From: Candidatus Gastranaerophilales bacterium
Lineage (GTDB): Bacteria; Cyanobacteriota; Vampirovibrionia; Gastranaerophilales; Gastranaerophilaceae
Assembly: GCA_944325315.1 (NCBI GenBank)
Contig: CALVAA010000001.1
Location: forward strand, 1 to 64,000
Reading direction: 5' to 3'
DNA: 64,000 nt
Under the pieces are notes generated by a model, which saw only the letters and a program-made list of their open reading frames with translations, did not search any database and had not been told where the DNA came from. Position 1 is the first letter of the stretch. Each line of letters starts with the position of its first letter. Of this stretch, positions 1 to 6,850 are shown in pieces. The translations under genes were made by a program, and so were the position numbers.

Positions 1-86
1 AACATGTATATACATCGTCTATTCAATATCAAAAATAACCCAATTCTTAAAATATATTCAATTATTGCTTTATATTTAGTTTGCAT
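1..86 (-). CDS. Partial immunity-like small membrane protein (runs off left edge)
   Basis: The first 28 codons of an eighth member of the membrane-protein family are visible. It starts with ATG at 86 and reads MQTKYKAIIEYILRIGLFLI, then a diverging stretch to the edge. The opening matches the other array members, especially the one at 1780-2277. It starts one base after the stop of the gene at 88-618, the same packing as elsewhere, and the preceding gene's end supplies a GAGGAA ribosome site. Function is inferred from the array: a membrane immunity protein. Confidence 0.7.
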   Translation of the reverse strand, partial: MQTKYKAIIEYILRIGLFLILNRRCIYM

Positions 87-87
87 T

Positions 88-618
88 TTATTCCTCGTTT
101 TTATATTTATTAAATAAGCCCTTGTAAAATTCAATCGAACAGTAATAGCCAATTTTTTCAAACGGAGTTGGATATTTTTTAGTTAAATACTGAAAATATT
201 TATACAATAAAAAGGCCGGGATTATGGTAAAGATTAAACTTGCTATTTTAAGGGCAAAATCAATATCTTCAAAAATTTTATATCTAATAAATAATATTAA
301 AAAAGATAAAATTGAAATAAGTATTAATAAAGATAATTTTTTAAACAAATTAACTTTTAAATTATCAATATAATTAAACATTCCAAACATTTTAGCTAAT
401 AGATATGAAGCAAAAGGAGAACATAGAGGAATGAATAAAAGTATGTCAAAATGGCTATTTAATATTTCGTTTAATTCTTCATTCATATAAAATGGGCTTA
501 ATAAAATCATAGGAATTACACCAGCTAAATTAACAAAAAACAAGTATCCGTTAAAACACAAAAAAATAACATAGAGTATTATTTTAAGAATAATTTTTTT
601 ATCTATTTTTTGTTCCAT
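88..618 (-). CDS. Putative immunity membrane protein, paired with toxin at 603-1589
   Basis: A 176-residue hydrophobic protein with about four to five membrane segments. Its start overlaps the last 16 bases of the toxin-like gene upstream, so translation is probably coupled. It belongs to the array family: a conserved middle (AKMFGMFNYIDNLK) and a conserved tail (FEKIGYYCSIEFYKGLF then NKYKNEE). It is nearly identical to the protein at 5219-5749, which follows the most similar toxin; that subtype match is the main support for a toxin/immunity pair. A membrane immunity protein would suit a toxin acting at the inner membrane or in the periplasm. No named family was recognised, and the immunity role is inferred. 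Confidence 0.72.
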   Translation of the reverse strand: MEQKIDKKIILKIILYVIFLCFNGYLFFVNLAGVIPMILLSPFYMNEELNEILNSHFDILLFIPLCSPFASYLLAKMFGMFNYIDNLKVNLFKKLSLLILISILSFLILFIRYKIFEDIDFALKIASLIFTIIPAFLLYKYFQYLTKKYPTPFEKIGYYCSIEFYKGLFNKYKNEE

Positions 619-1589
619 ATTTTACCAAGCTCATCTTTTGTTAATACTATATCATGAATAGAAAAGTTGCCTTTTAAATTTCCTTTTAACATTTGTCTTC
701 TGCCTGCTTCAACAATAGCATTTTCGCCTTTATTAAAATCATAAGTATCAAACATATATAAGTGCAGATTTCCTTGTTTATCTATTCCTGAATTTAGAAA
801 ATCAACACTTCCAAAGGCGTTATGAAGATTTGATTTTTTTCTGTTTTCGTAGTTGGTAAATCTTTTTGTGAAATTTTTGCCATTCAATATATTTTCTTTG
901 TTTTTAATTAATGCTTCCTTGAAATCGTCGCTTTCTTTTATTCTTTTTGTTGGTGCTGAGTTATTGTGAAATATTTTTCCTTCGATACTATTTAAATTAT
1001 ATCCAAAATCTTTAAATTGATTTAATACCTTATCTTCAATATATGGTTTAAATTTTATAAGTTTACCATTATCATATTCGCTCAATTTTCTATCATTAAT
1101 GTTAATTAATTTTGTAGTATCTTTTGTGTAAATCGGAAGTTTTTTATCTTCCGCAAGATTAAGCATTCCTGCTGCATCAGGACCGCCTGCCAAAGTTCTT
1201 GGAGCTCTGCCCAATATTGGAAAACTTGTAATTTTAATTTTATCACTCATGTTTTTCACGTTTTTTTCAAAAACTTCATCATTTGTTTTTAAATTTTCTA
1301 TTTTAGTGTCACTCAAACCTGCCTTTAAAGGCTTTTTTAAATTTTTATTTAATATTTTTTCTAAATCTTCATTTGACGAATAAAGAATTTGTGCAGGCGA
1401 CAATTCATTTTCTAATTGATTTATTAATTCATTTCTTTTTTCTCTTGCTAATTTTTCTTCTTTTGTCTTTTTACCGTATAAAATTTCGGCAGGAGTTTGT
1501 TTTTCATTTGTATTTTTTTCTCCTCCTCCATTTTTAAATGTAAATTTACCCATTTCATCCCTTGGGTGGTCTTGTTCATTAAAAGTCAT
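603..1589 (-). CDS. Full-length polymorphic toxin-like protein with PRDxxGKF N-terminus
   Basis: A 328-residue protein with three parts. Residues 7-16 are DHPRDEMGKF, a motif common near the ends of phage head-morphogenesis-like and conjugation-associated proteins. Two short repeats, TPAEILY (32-38) and SPAQILY (64-70), flank a charged helical stretch. From GPDAAGM (136-142) to the end lies a module shared with the genes at 3947-4741 and 5734-6396. It contains HNNSAP, a D-T-Y-D-F-N motif at 281-286, AGRR at 295-298 and an HD pair near 312. The D-x-Y-D-F core recalls colicin M-type lipid II phosphatases, but the family's His-Arg pair is not evident. The start has a strong AAGGAGGAATT ribosome site. 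Toxin function is inferred from modularity and the overlapping membrane partner. Confidence 0.7.
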   Translation of the reverse strand: MTFNEQDHPRDEMGKFTFKNGGGEKNTNEKQTPAEILYGKKTKEEKLAREKRNELINQLENELSPAQILYSSNEDLEKILNKNLKKPLKAGLSDTKIENLKTNDEVFEKNVKNMSDKIKITSFPILGRAPRTLAGGPDAAGMLNLAEDKKLPIYTKDTTKLININDRKLSEYDNGKLIKFKPYIEDKVLNQFKDFGYNLNSIEGKIFHNNSAPTKRIKESDDFKEALIKNKENILNGKNFTKRFTNYENRKKSNLHNAFGSVDFLNSGIDKQGNLHLYMFDTYDFNKGENAIVEAGRRQMLKGNLKGNFSIHDIVLTKDELGKIWNKK

Positions 1590-1638
1590 AATTCCTCCTT
1601 AGCTAATCTAATTCTTAAAATTTAATAAAATTAAAAAA

Positions 1639-1673
1639 GAGCCATTAAAATCTATTTTAGATTTCATTGACTC
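1639..1673 (-). terminator. Rho-independent terminator or leader attenuator
   Basis: On the minus strand the arms 1673-1658 and 1654-1639 form a 16-pair stem with one mismatch and two G-T wobbles. The loop is three bases and a run of T follows. It ends the membrane-gene run finishing at 1780. It also lies between a possible promoter (1716-1744) and the toxin gene, so it could act as an attenuator. Confidence 0.7.
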
Positions 1674-1715
1674 TCTACTATATTAATATTTAATTTTTAA
1701 TAAACTTATAAATTT

Positions 1716-1744
1716 ATTCTATAGTATTTTAATCTATTTTTCAA
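1716..1744 (-). promoter_or_regulatory. Possible sigma-70-type promoter for the toxin gene
   Basis: Reading the minus strand, TTGAAA (1744-1739) and TAGAAT (1721-1716) are separated by 17 bases. The gap from 1590 to 1779 is the only spacer of this size inside the array, so a separate promoter for the full-length toxin is reasonable. AT-rich DNA gives many chance matches. Confidence 0.4.
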
Positions 1745-1779
1745 GATATTTGTTTAAAGGCTAAATTAAAAGAATAAAA

Positions 1780-2277
1780 TTAGATTTTTTTAATTTTAGA
1801 TAATAAACCCTTGTAAAACTCAATCGAGCAATAATAGCCGATTTTACCTAAAGTATTAGGAAATTTTTTACCAAGCCAATTTAATATGCGATAATAAACA
1901 AAAAGAAGTGGGTAAAAATACCAAAAATCATCTATTTTATGAAATGAAATTTTAAATGGGACAAATTGAACCGTAAACATATATGTAAAATTTAAAATTA
2001 AATTTATTAAACAAATTATCAAAAATGCTTTTATGAAATGTAAATTATCTAATTTTTTAAATATTCCGCACAATTTTGCAACTAAATACATATAAATAAT
2101 TAATCCAATAATTACAATTGTGAGCCAATCTTCAGAAGATGTGTAATATTTTTGAAAACATTCAGATAAAGTCATTGAAATCATTAGAGGTAATTGAAAT
2201 GCAAATTGCCTATTCAATACCAAAAATAGCCCAATTCTTAAAATATATTCAATTATTGCTTTTGATTTAGTCTGCAT
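1780..2277 (-). CDS. Orphan immunity-like membrane protein
   Basis: A 165-residue array member with the shared opening MQTKSKAIIEYILRI, the central VAKLCGIFKKLDNLH motif and the tail IGYYCSIEFYKGLL. It ends SKIKKI instead of the usual KYKNEE, and it is the last gene of its run, before the terminator at 1639-1673. The tail that normally supplies the next gene's ribosome site has therefore been lost exactly where no gene follows closely. Its variable middle differs from all other members. No toxin lies next to it, so it fits an orphan immunity gene; that role is inferred. Confidence 0.65.
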   Translation of the reverse strand: MQTKSKAIIEYILRIGLFLVLNRQFAFQLPLMISMTLSECFQKYYTSSEDWLTIVIIGLIIYMYLVAKLCGIFKKLDNLHFIKAFLIICLINLILNFTYMFTVQFVPFKISFHKIDDFWYFYPLLFVYYRILNWLGKKFPNTLGKIGYYCSIEFYKGLLSKIKKI

Positions 2278-2279
2278 TT

Positions 2280-2828
2280 TTATTCCTCATTTTTATATTT
2301 TTTAAATAAACCCTTATAAAACTCAATTGAAGAATAATAACCAATTTTTTCAAATGGAGTTGGATATTTTTTAGTTAAAAATTTAAAATACAAATAAAAT
2401 AAATAAGATGGAATAAGGGAAAAACCAACAAATTCAATGTTTGTTCTAATATCAAAGTTAAATAATTTAAATTCATTTAAAATAATACCTATTATGTTGC
2501 TTATTATTCCAATCAAAATCAACACAAATAACCCTTGCCATTTTTTTAAGTTATCTAATTTTTTAAATATACCTGTTATTTTAGCAAAATAATAAGTAAC
2601 TCCAATTAAAGCAATAAATAAAGAAAGAACACCAATAATAATGCTTAATGCAATTTGTGCATTATCATCTCCAACAAAAATTGGGTATTTTTCATATATT
2701 ATTGTTGGAATTTCTTGCAATATATCTATTATTTTATTACATATTTTATCTTGCAAAAAAGCTGTTAAAATTAAAAATATTATAATTCTTAAAATATATT
2801 CAATTATTGCTTTTGATTTTTTTTGCAT
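2280..2828 (-). CDS. Orphan immunity-like membrane protein
   Basis: A 182-residue array member with about five hydrophobic segments. Its N-terminal two thirds, through the FAKITGIFKKLDNLKKWQGL motif, are almost identical to those of the gene at 4680-5216. The stretch between that motif and the tail differs, which points to recombination between copies. It starts two bases after the upstream gene's stop, and its own tail (KKYKNEE then TAA) provides the ribosome site for the gene at 1780-2277. Role inferred from the array. Confidence 0.65.
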   Translation of the reverse strand: MQKKSKAIIEYILRIIIFLILTAFLQDKICNKIIDILQEIPTIIYEKYPIFVGDDNAQIALSIIIGVLSLFIALIGVTYYFAKITGIFKKLDNLKKWQGLFVLILIGIISNIIGIILNEFKLFNFDIRTNIEFVGFSLIPSYLFYLYFKFLTKKYPTPFEKIGYYSSIEFYKGLFKKYKNEE

Positions 2829-2830
2829 TT

Positions 2831-3379
2831 TTATTCCCTATTTTTATATTTTTTAAATAAACCCTTATAAAACTCAATTGAAGAATAATAACCAATTTTT
2901 TCAAACGGAGTTGGGTGTTTTTTAGTTAAGAACTGAAAATATTTATACAATAAAAATGCTGGAATTAAAGACCAACCTACGCTTGAATAACCTATTTTTA
3001 TATCCATATTGAATAAATTATTATTATCTAAATAGTAGTATATATTTAAACAAATATTTGAAATAAATAATATAATTAAAAATGATTGCCAGTTTTTTAG
3101 TTTATCTAATTTTTTAAAAATTCCAAATATTTTTGCAAAGAAATATGTTGAAAAGCCATAACAAAAAATAAAAAAAGTTAATATTGCTATTAAACCTAAA
3201 AATATATTTATCTTTTCATTTACTTCTGTAATAGGCAAAATTTTATATAAAAAATTTAGAATAAATGAATTTAAAACTAAATAAAAACTAAATATTTTAT
3301 TTTGCATTTGTCCTATTAATAAAAGAAAAAATAGGACTCTTAAAATATATTCAATTATTGCTTTTGATTTAGTCTGCAT
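2831..3379 (-). CDS. Orphan immunity-like membrane protein
   Basis: A 182-residue array member that opens MQTKSKAIIEYILRV, has the central FAKIFGIFKKLDKLKNWQSF motif and ends KKYKNRE. The middle (residues about 20-90) is unlike its neighbours. The start lies exactly 551 bases from the starts of the genes on either side (2828, 3379 and the tail-to-tail spacing), showing a regular duplicated unit. Its last codons, AAT AGG GAA TAA, still resemble a Shine-Dalgarno site for the following gene. Inferred orphan immunity protein. Confidence 0.65.
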   Translation of the reverse strand: MQTKSKAIIEYILRVLFFLLLIGQMQNKIFSFYLVLNSFILNFLYKILPITEVNEKINIFLGLIAILTFFIFCYGFSTYFFAKIFGIFKKLDKLKNWQSFLIILFISNICLNIYYYLDNNNLFNMDIKIGYSSVGWSLIPAFLLYKYFQFLTKKHPTPFEKIGYYSSIEFYKGLFKKYKNRE

Positions 3380-3381
3380 TT

Positions 3382-3945
3382 TTATTCCTCATTTTTATAT
3401 TTTTTAAATAAACCCTTATAAAATTCAATTGAAGAATAATAACCAATCTTTTCAAACGGAGTTGGGTGTTTTTTAGTTAAGTATTTAAAATATTTATATA
3501 AGATGTATGAGGGAATTAAAAATACACCCACATATCCATATGCTACTCTTACGTTAAAAGAAACAATATGTTTGTAACTATTTAAAATATTAGAAAATTC
3601 AAAGAAAAATATTGCAAGAATAGCAACAATTAAAAATGATTGCCAGTTTTTTAGTTTATCTATTTCTTTAAATAATCCACAAATTTTGGCAAGTAAATAT
3701 GTAATAATTAATTCAGAGAAAATACAAACAAGAAAGCTAAATACAATAGCAACAAATATTAAAATATTTTCACCCATTTGTGCAAGAAAAAAATTTTCAA
3801 ATGTCGTTGGTATTGTTGGGTGAATATTTAACAAACTTAATGGAATTTTTTCAAAATATTTAAATAAACCACCAACAAGTATAGAAAAAAATATTACTCT
3901 TAAAATATATTTAGCTATTGCTTTTAACCTAGATTTCACTTGCAT
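3382..3945 (-). CDS. Putative immunity membrane protein, paired with toxin at 3947-4741
   Basis: A 187-residue array member. I start it at ATG 3945 (MQVKSRLKAIAKYILRV) because this aligns with the openings of its paralogs and sits after GGTGAATAA, the same stop-plus-ribosome-site layout used across the array; an upstream in-frame start at 3978 would extend into the toxin gene. It directly follows the divergent toxin subtype at 3947-4741, and its own N-terminus and middle are correspondingly divergent. It has about five membrane segments and the common tail FEKIGYYSSIEFYKGLF. Immunity role inferred. Confidence 0.68.
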   Translation of the reverse strand: MQVKSRLKAIAKYILRVIFFSILVGGLFKYFEKIPLSLLNIHPTIPTTFENFFLAQMGENILIFVAIVFSFLVCIFSELIITYLLAKICGLFKEIDKLKNWQSFLIVAILAIFFFEFSNILNSYKHIVSFNVRVAYGYVGVFLIPSYILYKYFKYLTKKHPTPFEKIGYYSSIEFYKGLFKKYKNEE

Positions 3946-3946
3946 T

Positions 3947-4741
3947 TTATTCACCATTGCGTATCTTATCAAGTTCATCTTTTGTGATTATTATATCATG
4001 GATGGTGAAATATGGTTTTAGATTGCCTTTAAGCATTTCTTCCCTACCTGCTTTATTTAAAAAATCTTTTGCTTCTTTATTAAAATCGTAAGTATCAAAA
4101 ATTTTTAAATGTAGATTTCGTTGTTTATCAACTTCTTCAAATTTAATATCAGCTTTTCCAAGTGCATTTTTAAAATTATTATTTTTTAATATTCCAACGG
4201 GACCATGTTTTGGAAAAGATATACTTGTAATATTTTCTTTTAATAATTCATTATAATTTTCTTTTATATAATTTCTAAAATCTTTATTTTGAACTATTCT
4301 TTGGCTGGGTTCTGAATTATTATTAAAAAAATAACCTTTAATATCTTTAGAATTATAGCCATAATCTCTAAATTGATTTTCGATTTTTTCTTTAAAATAT
4401 TCTTGATATTGTTTGATTTTGGGGTCTTCATAATTTTTTAATTTAACAGTATCTTTAATATAATCAGAATTGTTCATGTTTTCTTCACCATGGGCTAAAT
4501 CAAGCATGCCTGCTGTATCTGGACCTGAAATTGTTGCCCAATTGTATTTATCTGTATTATAATTTTCCCCTATTGCCCATTGAGTAAGTGGCTGCATTAT
4601 TGGATTTACAATATTATTTCTTGTTTTTTCCTTAACCTTATCCCACAATCCATTTTCTTTAACTATCTTTTCAAGTTGTTTATTTCTTTTTGAATAAACC
4701 CTTATAAAATTCAATTGAGCAATAATAACCAATTTTTTCAA
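3947..4741 (-). CDS. Orphan toxin-module gene, subtype B, 5' end recombined
   Basis: The conserved module from GPDTAGM to the end is present: NNNSEP, D-T-Y-D-F-N, an AGREEMLKGNL-like stretch and HDIIITKDELDKI. It is clearly more distant from the other two copies than they are from each other. There is no PRDxxGKF delivery motif. The first 21 codons of the open frame are the membrane-protein tail of the gene at 4680-5216 read in another frame, and the frame opens with TTG. The true start is therefore uncertain: TTG 4648 and ATG 4597 are alternatives, both without a clear ribosome site. It looks like a 5'-truncated toxin joined to an immunity gene by recombination near 4690. It is followed at once by its probable immunity gene. 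Confidence 0.6.
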   Translation of the reverse strand: MKKLVIIAQLNFIRVYSKRNKQLEKIVKENGLWDKVKEKTRNNIVNPIMQPLTQWAIGENYNTDKYNWATISGPDTAGMLDLAHGEENMNNSDYIKDTVKLKNYEDPKIKQYQEYFKEKIENQFRDYGYNSKDIKGYFFNNNSEPSQRIVQNKDFRNYIKENYNELLKENITSISFPKHGPVGILKNNNFKNALGKADIKFEEVDKQRNLHLKIFDTYDFNKEAKDFLNKAGREEMLKGNLKPYFTIHDIIITKDELDKIRNGE

Positions 4742-5216
4742 ACGGAGTTGGGTGTTTTTTAGTTAAGAACTGAAAATACAAATAAAATAAATAAGATGGA
4801 ATAAGGGAAAAACCTGAAAAACCAATATTAGAATATATATTAAAATTTATTATTTTATATTTATTTATAATATCTGCAAATAAAATAAAAACTATACTCA
4901 TCAAAATCAACACAAATAACCCTTGCCATTTTTTTAAGTTATCTAATTTTTTAAATATCCCCGTTATTTTAGCAAAATAATAAGTAACCCCAATTAAAGC
5001 AATAAATAAAGAAAGAACACCAATAACAATGCTTAATACAATTTGTGCATTATCATCTCCAACAAAAATTGGGTATTTTTCATATATTATTGTTGGAATT
5101 TCTTGCAATATATCTATTATTTTATTACATATTTTATCTTGCAAAAAAGCTGTTAAAATTAAAAATATTATAATTCTTAAAATATATTCAATTATTGCTT
5201 TTGATTTAGTCTGCAT
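4680..5216 (-). CDS. Orphan immunity-like membrane protein with altered tail
   Basis: A 178-residue array member with about five membrane segments. Residues 1 to about 110 are almost identical to those of the gene at 2280-2828; the following stretch diverges. The tail ends KGLFKKK and stops, where other members read LFKKYKNEE, so the end has been replaced at the junction with the toxin fragment. It starts two bases after the stop of the gene at 5219-5749. Inferred orphan immunity protein. Confidence 0.65.
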   Translation of the reverse strand: MQTKSKAIIEYILRIIIFLILTAFLQDKICNKIIDILQEIPTIIYEKYPIFVGDDNAQIVLSIVIGVLSLFIALIGVTYYFAKITGIFKKLDNLKKWQGLFVLILMSIVFILFADIINKYKIINFNIYSNIGFSGFSLIPSYLFYLYFQFLTKKHPTPFEKIGYYCSIEFYKGLFKKK

Positions 5217-5218
5217 TT

Positions 5219-5749
5219 TTATTCCTCATTTTTATATTTATTAAATAAACCCTTGTAAAACTCAATTGAGCAATAATAGCCAATCTTTTCAAATGGTTTG
5301 GGGTATTTTTTAGTTAGGTGTTGAAAATATTTGTATAATAAAAATGCTGGGATTAAAGCAAAAATCAAACTTGCAATTTTAAGAGCGAAATCAATATCTT
5401 CAGTAATTCTATATCTAATAAACAATATTAAAAAAGATAAAATTGAAATAAGCATTAATAAAGATAATTTTTTAAACAAATTAACTTTTAAATTATCAAT
5501 ATAATTAAACATTCCAAACATTTTAGCTAATAAATATGAAGCAAAAGGAGAACATAGAGGAATGAATAAAAATATGTCAAAATTATTAATTATTATTTGA
5601 TAAATTTTATCATTTAGACAGACAAACCAAACTAAAATCATAGGAATAGAACTTGTAAGTCCAACAAAAAACAAGTATCCGTTAAAACACAAAAAAATAA
5701 CATAGAGTATTATTTTAAGAATAATTTTTTTATTTATTTTTTGTTCCAT
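5219..5749 (-). CDS. Putative immunity membrane protein, paired with toxin at 5734-6396
   Basis: A 176-residue membrane protein, near-identical to that at 88-618 over most of its length; differences cluster around residues 30-55, a predicted extracytoplasmic stretch. Its ATG overlaps the end of the toxin module by 16 bases, exactly as in the 603-1589/88-618 pair. It carries AKMFGMFNYIDNLK and the common tail ending KYKNEE, whose codons GAG GAA precede the next start. The repeated toxin-plus-partner layout with matching subtypes supports an immunity role, which remains inferred. Confidence 0.72.
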   Translation of the reverse strand: MEQKINKKIILKIILYVIFLCFNGYLFFVGLTSSIPMILVWFVCLNDKIYQIIINNFDIFLFIPLCSPFASYLLAKMFGMFNYIDNLKVNLFKKLSLLMLISILSFLILFIRYRITEDIDFALKIASLIFALIPAFLLYKYFQHLTKKYPKPFEKIGYYCSIEFYKGLFNKYKNEE

Positions 5750-6396
5750 ATTTTATCAAGCTCATCTTTTGTTAATACTATATCATGAATAGAAAAGTTA
5801 CCTTTTAAATTTCCTTTTAGCATTTGCCTTCTGCCTGCTTCAATCAGTGGTCCTTCGTTAGCATTAAAATCATAGGTGTCAAACATATATAAATGTAAAT
5901 TTCCATCATTATCCATTCCTGAATTTAGAAAATCAACACTTCCAAAGGCGTTATGAAGATTTGATGTTTTTAGTGGGCTTTTCTTTTTAAATCTTGTAGT
6001 AAAATTTTCTCCATTTAAAATTTTATCTTTATTTTTAATCAATGCTTCCTTAAAGCTATCATCATTTTTTATTCTTTTAATTGGAGCTGAGTTATCGTGA
6101 TATATTCTGCCTTCAATTTCATTTAAATTATATCCAAAGTCTTTAAATTGTTCTTGTACTTTATTTTCTATGTGTTTTTTAAATTTTTTAATTTCACCAT
6201 TTTTATAATCATATAAATTGTTGTCATTTATGTTTAGCAGTTTTGTTGAATTTTTTGTGTAATTAGAATCTTCTTTACCTTCTGCGATATTAAGCATCCC
6301 TGCAGCATCTGATCCAGCTAAATTTCGTATACTTTTGCCAATTATTCCAATCTTTCCTGTATTGTTAATTCCAAATTCATAAAGCCTCAACCTCAT
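5734..6396 (-). CDS. Orphan toxin-module gene, subtype A
   Basis: A 220-residue protein from ATG 6396 (a TTG at 6402 is also in frame). From LAGSDAAGM to the end it is closely similar to the C-terminal module of the protein at 603-1589: YHDNSAP, LHNAFGSVDFLNSG, MFDTYDFN, AGRRQMLKGNL and HDIVLTKDELDKIWNKK all recur. The N-terminal PRDxxGKF part and both PA-x-ILY repeats are missing, replaced by a short stub that begins within a few bases of the end of the decayed recombinase fragment. It looks like a displaced C-terminal toxin cassette. No ribosome site is obvious, so expression is uncertain. It overlaps its partner at 5219-5749. Confidence 0.62.
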   Translation of the reverse strand: MRLRLYEFGINNTGKIGIIGKSIRNLAGSDAAGMLNIAEGKEDSNYTKNSTKLLNINDNNLYDYKNGEIKKFKKHIENKVQEQFKDFGYNLNEIEGRIYHDNSAPIKRIKNDDSFKEALIKNKDKILNGENFTTRFKKKSPLKTSNLHNAFGSVDFLNSGMDNDGNLHLYMFDTYDFNANEGPLIEAGRRQMLKGNLKGNFSIHDIVLTKDELDKIWNKK

Positions 6397-6398
6397 TT

Positions 6399-6820
6399 TC
6401 AAATTTTTAGGAATTTTGTACCCATTTCAATAAAGTTTATATTTGTTTTTTCATGGGCGGTTATAGCGTTTTGTATGGCTAATAAATCCTGTGTCCATTT
6501 ATTATGTCTATCCGGCCAAAAATCTTCGGAAATTTTGCAGTCCAGCTTATCTAAATAGATTTTACCAATCCGCTCTCTTAGCTTTTGTTTCTGTGTATTT
6601 AAGCTATTTATTCTCTCTTTTGTGTATCTTTGTTCATCTTTAAAGCTTTCCGCTAAAACACTTGAAATCCAAATAGCTGTTTTTCAATAGTTTTTTTTAT
6701 ATAAATATGTTGCTGCTCACATTCACCCTTGCTGCAAGTGCAAGAATAGTAAATATATTTACCTTTTTTAATCTCTCCTGATAAGTTGCAGCCGCATTTT
6801 GAGCTTATAGTATCATAAAG
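6399..6820 (-). pseudogene. Large serine recombinase, C-terminal remnant with frameshift
   Basis: Translating the minus strand gives a zinc-ribbon segment, SSKCGCNLSGEIKKGKYIYY then SCTCSKGEC, followed after a one-step frame change by a long coiled-coil segment including RERIGKIYLDKLD, KISEDFW and a W-x-x-D-L-L-x-I-x-x-A-I run ending EMGTKFLKI and a stop. This order (zinc beta-ribbon, then coiled coil) is that of large serine recombinases of phages and integrative elements. The catalytic N-terminal domain and recombinase domain are absent, so the gene is dead. It marks the array as part of a former mobile element. I found no paired attachment sites. Confidence 0.8.
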
Positions 6821-6850
6821 TTTTTAAATTTTAAACTCATAAAATGGCAT

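Noticed and set aside
603-1589. Barnase/EndoU-type nuclease toxin of phage MuF proteins
   Set aside because: The N-terminal motif suits MuF-associated proteins, but I see none of the nuclease-family His/Arg patterns, and membrane partners fit a periplasmic or membrane target better.
2641-5244. Two matching 71-codon plus-strand frames opposite the membrane genes (2641-2856 and 5029-5244)
   Set aside because: They are alike only because the minus-strand genes beneath them are duplicates. No ribosome site, and the composition follows the real genes' third-codon pattern.
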